From: Manis javanica
Lineage: Eukaryota; Chordata; Mammalia; Pholidota; Manidae
NCBI RefSeq assembly: GCF_040802235.1
Contig: NC_133158.1
Span: forward strand, 15,898,001-15,962,000
Length of the DNA: 64,000 nucleotides
Direction of reading: 5' to 3'
A program made the translations under genes and the position numbers. Below the pieces are notes generated by a model. The model did no database searches. It was not told the DNA's origin and saw only the letters and a list, made by a program, of their open reading frames with translations. Below, in pieces: positions 56,801 through 64,000 of this stretch (positions are counted from its first letter, which is position 1; every line of letters begins with the position of its first letter).

Positions 56801-57389
56801 ATTCTTAAGTCAGGAGTTAATCATTTTCTTGTTTTCTTCTTGACACAACATAGATTTACTAGTCGTACAGTTCTGTGGGTGAGAACTTGACGTGGCCCCC
56901 ACCAGGCTAAAAGCAAGTTGCTGGCAGGGCTGTGGGGCCGCAGCTATTTCCTTGCTCACTGGGGGCCGAGTTCTGTTCCTTGAGATTGCAAGCCCGAGGT
57001 CCCAGTATCCTTTCTGACTGTCAGCTCACGATGATTCTGACCTTCTGGAGGTCACCCAGACCCTGGCTCAGCACCTGCTTCCTCTGCCCTCAAAGCCAGC
57101 AGTGGCGCGTCAGTTCTCTCTCCTGCTTCTCATCTCCTGCCCATGCTTCTGTGGTAGGGGTGAACCGGGTTGGTTTCTTTCCCCAGACAGTAGTCTAAAC
57201 TTAGAACACCTACTGTATCATATACTAAGGCATCAAATATATGTGACTTTTTAAATTATTTCTTCTGTTTTATTAAGGTTCTTTTATTCACTGGCTACAT
57301 AACAGACTCTGTTACTATGCTTAAATATATTCTTTCCAGTAATACTATCATTGTGCTATTTAATGACAAGCAGTCTATTTGGATTCACA
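56801..57389. other. No recognised feature
   Basis: GC-richer patch at 56,890-57,190. 'ttctgtgggtgagaacttgacgtgg' and 'tgtggggccgcagctatttcc' may belong to an old repeat of the 'cagttctgtgggtcagaag' type. Not assigned. Confidence 0.4.
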
Positions 57390-57905
57390 AGGGCGATGCA
57401 GGAGCCACGTGCTCCCTCCCTGTTGCCTCTCAGACATCATCTCCTACCCTCCTGCTCCTTACTTACTCATTCTACTCAGCCGGGCTGCCCACTGCTCCCA
57501 CCACAGTCCCTTATTCTAATTCTTATTCATGCCTTAGAGCCTTGGCACTAACTGATTCTTCTACCTGGCATGTTCATTCCCTCAGACATCAAAATGACTC
57601 CCTCACCTGCTCCAGACTTTTGCTTAATTAAATGTGCCTCTTCACTAAGGGCATATCTAACCACCCCTCACCCCCATTTAAAATTGCAAACCACCAGTCC
57701 CCTCATAGCTCCCAAACTGTTGAACTCCCTTCCCTTGCTTTATCTAAAATACATTATTTATCTGGCTTCTGTCTATGGTCTACCTTGCCTGGCTAGAGAG
57801 AATGTAATCTCCGTAAGGGCAGGAACTTTTGCCTGTTTTATTCTTTAATGAACCCAAGTACCTAGAAGAATGACTGGAGTAATCATTTGATGAATGAAGG
57901 AATGA
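57390..57905 (+). mobile_element. L2 LINE 3' fragment
   Basis: Forward L2: 'ttcatgccttagagccttggcac', 'tctacctggcatgttcattccctcag', 'aactcccttcccttgctttatc', 'gagaatgtaatctccgtaagggcaggaac', terminal 'tttgatgaatgaaggaatgaatga'. Covers the whole 3' end; explains the 104- and 92-codon frames. Confidence 0.75.
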
Positions 57906-58229
57906 ATGATTTTCCTAGTTCAAAAGCATGCTTTTGTGATTTTTTTTTGTGATTTCATTGAAATATTCTTACAATAGCCAGTGTTTCCATTCTGGAAAAC
58001 TAGATAGATTTCCCTTCATTAATGGCTTCTTTGCATTCTTCAGTGCTATTCAATAGCTTCAAGAGTTGATTCTTTCTTTATTAGCTTACCTGAAGGATGC
58101 AGCCAACTTTCATCCCTAACAGTGGCTCACAAAAGCTGTGTCTCCCAACATAAATGTGCAGGGTGCACCGATGTTAAAGAGAATGATCTTGTTTCGGAGT
58201 CCTTTTACTCCAATATGTACCGAAAAGAA
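57906..58229. other. No recognised feature
   Basis: AT-rich; may be a further part of the neighbouring old L1. Confidence 0.4.
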
Positions 58230-58522
58230 CACTATTCATTTTTTTTTGTATTTATTTTTTATCCGAACACACAATTCAAACCTATCTGTTCTAGTAATTT
58301 TCAGTTGACATTCTTATACTTCAGGATAGAAAAATGTATTGCCTCAAAGTCATCTTCCCTACTAGAATATTTATCTGTTCCTTTTTTTGTCTTATTGCTT
58401 TAACCAAACACCCAGCATAAAATTGAGTAATAGCAATAATACCAGACATCAATAAACTTTTTCCTCACTTGAATGGTTGTACATCTTGTTTCCCTATAAA
58501 AGGTGACTAGTTCCTTCCCTTT

Positions 58523-58755
58523 TTTAATTTTTTTATTGAAGTATACTTGATAAACAATGTTATATTGGTTACAAGTATACAGTGTAGTGATTCTACAGTT
58601 ATCTACATTATTAAATGCTCACCCCAACAAGCGTAGTTACTCTATGTCAACACTGATATTACAATGCTGTTGACTATATTCTCTATGCTGTACTTTGATC
58701 CCCATGACTAATTCGTAATTGAGATATTGTACCTCTTTGTCTCCTTCACCTATTT
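58523..58755 (-). mobile_element. Younger L1 3' UTR fragment (nested)
   Basis: Closely parallels the 3' UTR at 52,733-52,970: 'tttttattgaagtatacttgat', 'acaagtatacagtgtagtgattc', 'ctccatgctgtac'-type block, and the order of Ts and As. Strongly 5'-truncated, inserted in older L1 sequence. Confidence 0.72.
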
Positions 58756-58887
58756 CACAAGGCGACTGGTTTCTGATACACTATTTATGTTTGTGAAAGT
58801 GATTTTATTTTTTACTAATATTTCTATGTATAGTATTATAGTTAAACTTCATCAAATCCTTTTTAGCATCTAGATTTTTTTTGTCTC

Positions 58888-59095
58888 CTGGCCCAGAGAT
58901 CAGCAAAACCCACTGCTTGTCTTTATAAACACTTTTACTGGCACACAGCCACACCCATTCACTTATATACTATCTATGGATGTTTCTGTGCTACATTGGC
59001 AGAGTTGAGTATTTGCAGAGACTAATTTTCCCACAAAGTTTAAAAGATCTGGTGCTCTTTTACAGAAAAAGTTTTCTAACTCCTGTTTTAGCCTA
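58888..59095. mobile_element. hAT-type non-autonomous element (nested)
   Basis: 'tggcacacagccacacccattcacttatatactatctatggatg', 'gtgctacattggcagagttgagtatttgcagag' and 'tttacagaaaaagttttctaactcctg' match a common mammalian hAT family whose name I cannot fix. Ends near 'gagatcagcaaaacc'. Confidence 0.65.
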
Positions 59096-59329
59096 TTCAT
59101 AAACATTAGATTAATAAAATTACCAGTGTTTAACCATGCTTATATTACTTTAGTATTAACGCTACAAAGTCATAGTTGAATACTTTGCTGAATTCACTTA
59201 GTAATATTGCCTTTAGGCTTTTTAAACCTTTAAGGAGATTGGATCTATCAGTTTTTGGTATAATAGCCTGTCTGGTTTTAGAATCAGTATTATGTTATTT
59301 TGTCAAAGTAAACTGGGAAGGTTTTCATC

Positions 59330-59683
59330 TATATTAGCTTGGGCTGCCAAAATGAATTGGGTGGCTAAGACAACAAAGATATATTTCTTACAGTTCTGAT
59401 GGCCAAGATCAAGATGCAGACGTCTTAGGTTTCTGGTGAAGGACTTTCTTCCTGCCTTCCTTACTGTGTCTTCCCATGGCCTGGAGAGAGAGCCAGAGAG
59501 AGTTCCTTGGTGTCTTTTCTTGTAAGGCCATCAATCCTATCAAACTAAGACTTTCACCTATTACCTCATTTAACCTTAGTTACCCCCTAAAAACCCTATT
59601 TCCAAACACAGTCATATTGGAGGGTAGGGCTTTAACATCAATTAAAGGGACAAAATTTAGGGGTAAAAAGTCAGTCCATACCA
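59330..59683 (-). mobile_element. MaLR LTR (MST/MLT1-like, nested)
   Basis: Reverse LTR: 'tatattagcttgggctgcc', 'cagttctgatggccaagatcaag', 'ggtttctggtgaaggac', 'gcctggagagagagcc', 'ctatttccaaacacagtcatattggagggtagggctttaac', 'agtcagtccatacc'. Confidence 0.78.
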
Positions 59684-60420
59684 CCCTCTTTTTCTGTGCT
59701 TGGAAAAATACTGAAAAATTCTATAGACTCACCAACAAATTATTTTTCTCCTTCTTCCTTGTAGGAAACACATTTTTTGTATCTTTTACAAATGAATTTA
59801 TGGATATGCTAATTCTAAATAAATTTTAAGTGCTATTTCTCTAAATCATTCATTTAACAAAGTTTTTAAATAAACATGAACTTTACACAGCATTTTTCAA
59901 ATAATTTTTAAAATTTGTCCAGACGTGGCTGTTAGCTCTTTGTTATTCCAATGTTGTTTTTTCTTTTTTCTTTTTGTTTTAAATCAAACTAGTGAAAATC
60001 ACATCTATTTTATATTGGTCCTTTTACATATCTAGCTTTTAAAGATTTCTCTCAAGTCTTTTTTCTACTTTCTAATTAATTAATTTCTGCTTTAATCTTA
60101 ATTATTTCAAATGTTTTGTTGGTGATTTTATTATTTTTATATTATTGATCTGAATGGGAGTTTTTTTATGCTTTTTTCTTCTGAGTGAAACTATTGACTA
60201 GGTTTTTTTTGAGATTTTTCTTTTTTTCCCTGCCTCCTATACAGTTTAATAAGTACAATTCTCATTGACAATACTTTCCAAAGGTCTAATTTCACTGTTG
60301 ATTTCCTCTTGACCTAAGAATCCTTAAAGGGTTAAGTTACCAATTCGTTAAACTTTTTATTATGTTGTCCTTAGATATGCCTTGTTTTGCCTCTACTTCA
60401 GGAACAGTTTTGAGATTTTC

Positions 60421-60915
60421 TATTGACTTTTTATCCTGGAGCCCCACTTTTTCTCTGGGAAGACTCAAGGCTCAGGTTTATACATGCCACAATAAGATTT
60501 CCCATCCCTTAGTCCAAGTACCTTCTTGCAGTGATGGTTATTAGCAGAATTGTGACAGAATAGCTTTACAACTACATAGTCTCTCTCTCTTGTGACCGAA
60601 TCAGTGAGGAAAACAGGAATACGAAATACCCAGAAATATTCAAGCATATAGACTCAATGGAATTCGTCCGTAAACTCAAGTTCTTCTGTGTTTGAAGCCC
60701 TAAGGCCTCCACAACTCATCCCAAGGTGTGACCGTGCATGGATCACTCCACCTCCAATTACTGGCAATAATTGTTGGCAGTAGGAATGTGGTTCATGTTG
60801 ATTTTGATTTATTTTCTACCTAACTTGCCTATGACTTTTCTTTCTACCGTATCACTATCATAAAATTTGGGCCATTTCATTACCAGCTGCAAATGCTGCT
60901 GTTTTTCCCAGGATC
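60421..60915. other. No recognised feature
   Basis: Low-copy sequence. Confidence 0.5.
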
Positions 60916-61450
60916 ATGTCTCAGAGGCAATGAAGAATGAAGCCAGCAAACAAGAGCATGGAGCAGCCAGCAAAGCTCTTTTAATGAGTGAAAAGAGAAA
61001 GCTCCTGCTACTCAGGCAGGGCTCCAGGGAATGATGCTGTGAGGGCCGTGGGGTCTGAGGTTTATGTTGCCTCCTCCCACCCTGAACTAATGACATCACA
61101 ACCTACTCCTGATTGGCTGAAAGTACAATGCTTCACTTGCAGAAGGCATAACCATTCAGTTCTCATAGGGCATAACCAATCAGAGCTACGTCCATCTAAC
61201 TAAGTGTACTTTTTGAGTGGTTGAATTTGATTGGAGCTTTTTGAAACTTACAGGGATCTTGAAACTTAGAAGGGCCTTGAAACTTACAGGGGCGCTGAAC
61301 TCTATCTGCCTGCAGTCCCTCTATCACCTGCCTCAATTTCATGGGCAACTGAGAATAGAGTCTGCACTCCTTTCTCTTTGGTGAAACTCTTCATTTATTT
61401 GGTCAAACTACAGCTGGGCTCCTGACCTCTCTCTTTCCCACCACTGAAAA
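60916..61450 (-). mobile_element. Probable ERV LTR
   Basis: On the minus strand: U3 with three tandem 18-bp units (61,241-61,294) and two 24-bp-spaced 'gcataacca(t/a)tcag' units (61,145-61,183), a CCAAT-type box (complement of 61,108-61,116), then an ATTAAA polyadenylation signal (complement of 60,980-60,985) and a TG...CA-type end at 60,916 ('cctctgagaca'). The 5' limit is uncertain (61,335-61,480). No internal retroviral sequence adjoins, so probably a solo LTR. Family unknown to me. Confidence 0.5.
61241..61294 (-). repeat. Three 18-bp tandem repeats in the LTR U3
   Basis: Units start at 61,241, 61,259 and 61,277, each 'ttgaaactta' plus 8 variable bases. Typical of enhancer-like repeats in retroviral U3; here the function is only inferred. 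Confidence 0.85.
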
Positions 61451-61544
61451 TATTTGGCTGTTGTCCTGGCCTTATGTCCCTATTTTCTTTCCTTTCCTTC
61501 TCCATGACATCTCGTTTTTTTTTTAATTGCCTCTGATTTTAAAT

Positions 61545-64000
61545 TGACCTTTTTATTGGTAATAATTGTAGATTCACATGCAGTCATAAGAAATAACAGA
61601 GGTCCAGTGTACTTTTTAACCCAGTGTTTTCAAGGGTAACCTCTTGCCAACTCATTTTTCTCTACTAAAAACTGGCCTTCTTCCAAAAGGGCAATAAATT
61701 TACATTCTTGATCAATATTTCACACATAATACTCCTCATCATTTGTACATTTCTCCCTTATATCCTGTTTTCTAGAAGTCTATTTTTACATTAATATTAG
61801 CCATTATTTTTCTCTCACAACTAATAAATAATATAAAATTTCATTAAAAATTTTCAGAGTTAATTGTAGATTCACATGTAGATGTAAGACTTAATACAGA
61901 GATTTCACATACCCTCTAGCTATTCTTCCCCAAAGGAAACATTTTGCAAACTATAGTGTAATTCCATGATACAGCACATCAACATTGATACAAGTCCCTG
62001 AATATATTCAGATTTCCCTAGTTTTACATGTACTTATTTGTGTGTGCATACATGTGTTTAGTTCTATACAATTTTATCAAATGTATAGGTTAATGTATCC
62101 ACCCCCACAGTCAAGATGATGAACACCACAAGGATCACCCAGGTTGCCTGTTCATGACCACGTCCACATCCTTCCCCTGCCACCATCCCTAAAAGCAGGA
62201 AACCTGTAATCTGTTCTCCAATTCTAAAATTTGTCATTAAAATATATTATAGAAATAGAATCATAGTGACATTGTGGAATTGACTTTTTGACTCAGCACA
62301 ATTGCTGCATGTATCGGTAGCTTGTTCCTTTTTATTGCTGAACAGTGTTCCGTGGTCTTTTGTAACATGCTTTGTTTAATCATTCTCCAATTGCAGGTCA
62401 TCTGTGCTGTTTCTAGCTTGCAGGTCTTGTGAAAAAAAAAGCTATGAGCATTCATGTACAGTTCTTTAAATCTACATTTCATTTCTCTGGGATAAATTCC
62501 CATGTCTGTAGGTGCTGGGTTACAGGATGATTGCATGTTTGTTTTCATAATAAACTACATGAATTTTTCCTAATGTGGCTGTACCATTTTGCATTCTTAC
62601 TGGCATGTATGAGTGATCGAGTTTCTCTGTAGTCTCACCAACATTTGGTATAATCACTATTTTTTATCTATTATGATAGACATGTAGTAACAGCTCATGG
62701 TGGTTTTAATTTACATTTCCCTGATAGCTAATATCTTGTCATGTGCTCATTCGCTGTCTGAATATCTTCTTTAGTGAAATGTTTCTTTGTTTTTTGTCCA
62801 TGATCTAATTAATGTGTTTGGGTTTTTTTGTGGAGTTTTGAGAGTATATATATTTGTATATATATAAATATTGTATATATATTTGTATATATATGAATAT
62901 ATGTATGTATATTCTGAAGTCTAGTCCCTTGTCATATAGACGGTTTGCAAATATTGTCTCCCAGACTGTAGCTTGCCTTTTTATCCTTTTCACAGGGGCT
63001 TTCACAGAGAAAAAGTATTTAATTTTGATGAAGTCCAGTGTATCTATTTTTCCTTTTATGGATCATGCCTTTTATGTCGAGTTTAAGGGTTCTTTGCATA
63101 GCCCTGCATACCGAACACTTTTCTCCTGTTTTTAAAAATGTTTTGTAGTTTTACATTTTTCATTTAAGTCTGTGCTCCACCTTGAGTTAATTTTTGTATA
63201 ATATGGAAGGTTTAAATTGAGTTTCATTTTTTTTGCCTATGGATGTACAGTCGCTCCAGCACTATTTGTTGAAAAGGCTTCCTCCATTGAATTGCTTTTG
63301 AACCTTTGTCAAAAACCAGTTGTCTCTACTTATATGCAGCTATTTTGGGGGTACTCTTTTTTTTGTTCCAGTGAGGTATATGTCTATTCCTCTGTGAAAC
63401 CACATTGCTTTAATTACTGTTACTATATAGTGAGTCATAATATCAGTGATTCTCCCACATTATGCTCCTTTGAAGAACTGTTTAACAATTCTAGTTTATT
63501 TTTCTGTATAAATTTCAGAATAATGTCTCTACAAAAAACTTAGCTGAGATTTTGATTGGAACTGGATTAAAGGTACAGATCAATTTCAGGAGAGAAGGTA
63601 TCTTTACTGTGTTGCACCTCCCATTCCATTAACATGATATGTCTCTCCATTTATTTAGGCTTTCTTAATTTATTTCATCAACACTGTAATCTCCAGTATA
63701 AAAATCCTGAATATGTTTTCTTAGATTTGTACCTACATATTTCTTTTTATTTTTGCTTAATGGTATTGTCTTTTTAATTCTACTTTCTGCATTCATTTTT
63801 AGTATTACAAAATGCGACTGATTTTTGTTTGTTGATCTTATATACCATATCCTTGCTTAGCCCACTTATTAATTAAAGCAACTTTCTTTTTGCATATTCC
63901 TTGTTTTCTACATAGACAATCATGCCATCAGCAGTAGGAATAATTTTCAGTCTTCCTGTCCAATGTATAAATCTTTTACTTCTTTTTCTTGCCTGTTTCA
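61545..64000 (-). mobile_element. Old L1 on the minus strand, continuing past the window
   Basis: The 3' end is at about 61,545. A second 3' UTR-like start at 61,845 ('cagagttaattgtagattcacatg') repeats the first ('ggtaataattgtagattcacatg'), so two L1 3' ends may be joined. From 62,260 onward the sequence runs through reverse ORF2: 'cattgctgctatt'-type blocks, 'ttaatttacatttccctgatagc', 'ccagcactatttgttgaaaaggc', and 'acaatcatgccatcagcagtagg' near the end. ORF2 is broken throughout. Cut by the window edge. Confidence 0.82.
62838..62910 (+). repeat. (TA)/(TATATTTG)n AT-rich repeat
   Basis: Alternating 'tatatatttgtata' units inside the old L1. It produces short chance frames on both strands. 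Confidence 0.85.

Larger units (their letters stand above)
58230..60420 (-). mobile_element. Old L1 fragment with nested insertions
   Basis: Reverse L1 ORF2 pieces occur at 58,370-58,450 ('tttttgtcttattgctttaacc'), 58,800-58,884 ('aacttcatcaaatcctttttagcatctag'), 59,096-59,328 ('tagaatcagtattatgttattttg') and 59,684-60,420 ('ttaatttctgctttaatcttaattatttc'). Between them lie a younger L1 3' end, a hAT element and a MaLR LTR, so this L1 predates all three. Confidence 0.55.

Overview
This window is non-coding mammalian genomic DNA. It is dominated by transposable elements of very different ages, and I found no host protein-coding gene, tRNA, rRNA, other structured RNA or CRISPR array that I could defend. 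The mammalian assignment rests on many recognisable ancient mammalian repeats: MIR and L2 fragments, MaLR (MLT1/MST-like) LTRs, MER5A and MER20 hAT elements, and a Tigger-like element. It also rests on one recent, nearly intact LINE-1. I saw no Alu, B1/B2, CAN-SINE, bovine or equine SINE in 64 kb. A mammal without a young abundant SINE (for example a pangolin) is therefore a reasonable guess, but only an inference.

Layout. Positions 1-9.8 kb hold low-copy sequence with scattered MIR, L2 and MER5-like fragments and one MLT1-like LTR end. Positions 9,821-17,974 hold the main object, a plus-strand composite. It begins with a full-length L1: a 5' UTR with about three tandem 150-160 bp units, ORF1 with one nonsense codon, ORF2 with four nonsense codons and no frameshift, and a G-rich 3' UTR. 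An A-rich tract follows, then about 140 bp of unknown sequence, a second A-tract, and a retroviral piece (env TM remnant, polypurine tract, LTR U3-R). A third A-tract ends it, starting 19 nt after an AATAAA. Imperfectly similar A-rich sequences flank the whole object, beginning at a TT/AAGA site on the left, as if it had moved as one unit. Independent insertion of the ERV copy into the L1 tail is the main alternative.

Positions 18-52 kb are low-copy DNA with many small ancient repeats: L2 antisense pieces, MIRs, MER5A, three MER20 copies, MaLR LTRs in both orientations, a Tigger-like element, and two related minus-strand LTRs at 28.1 and 30.4 kb. Positions 52.7-64 kb are rich in older L1 fragments, nearly all on the minus strand. 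Nested insertions (a younger L1 3' end, a hAT element and a MaLR LTR) sit inside one of them, and a probable ERV LTR lies at 60.9-61.4 kb.

The coding capacity of the window is therefore that of a decayed L1 and an ERV env remnant. Repeat family names are from memory of consensus sequences, without any search, so boundaries of old repeats are approximate to tens of bases.
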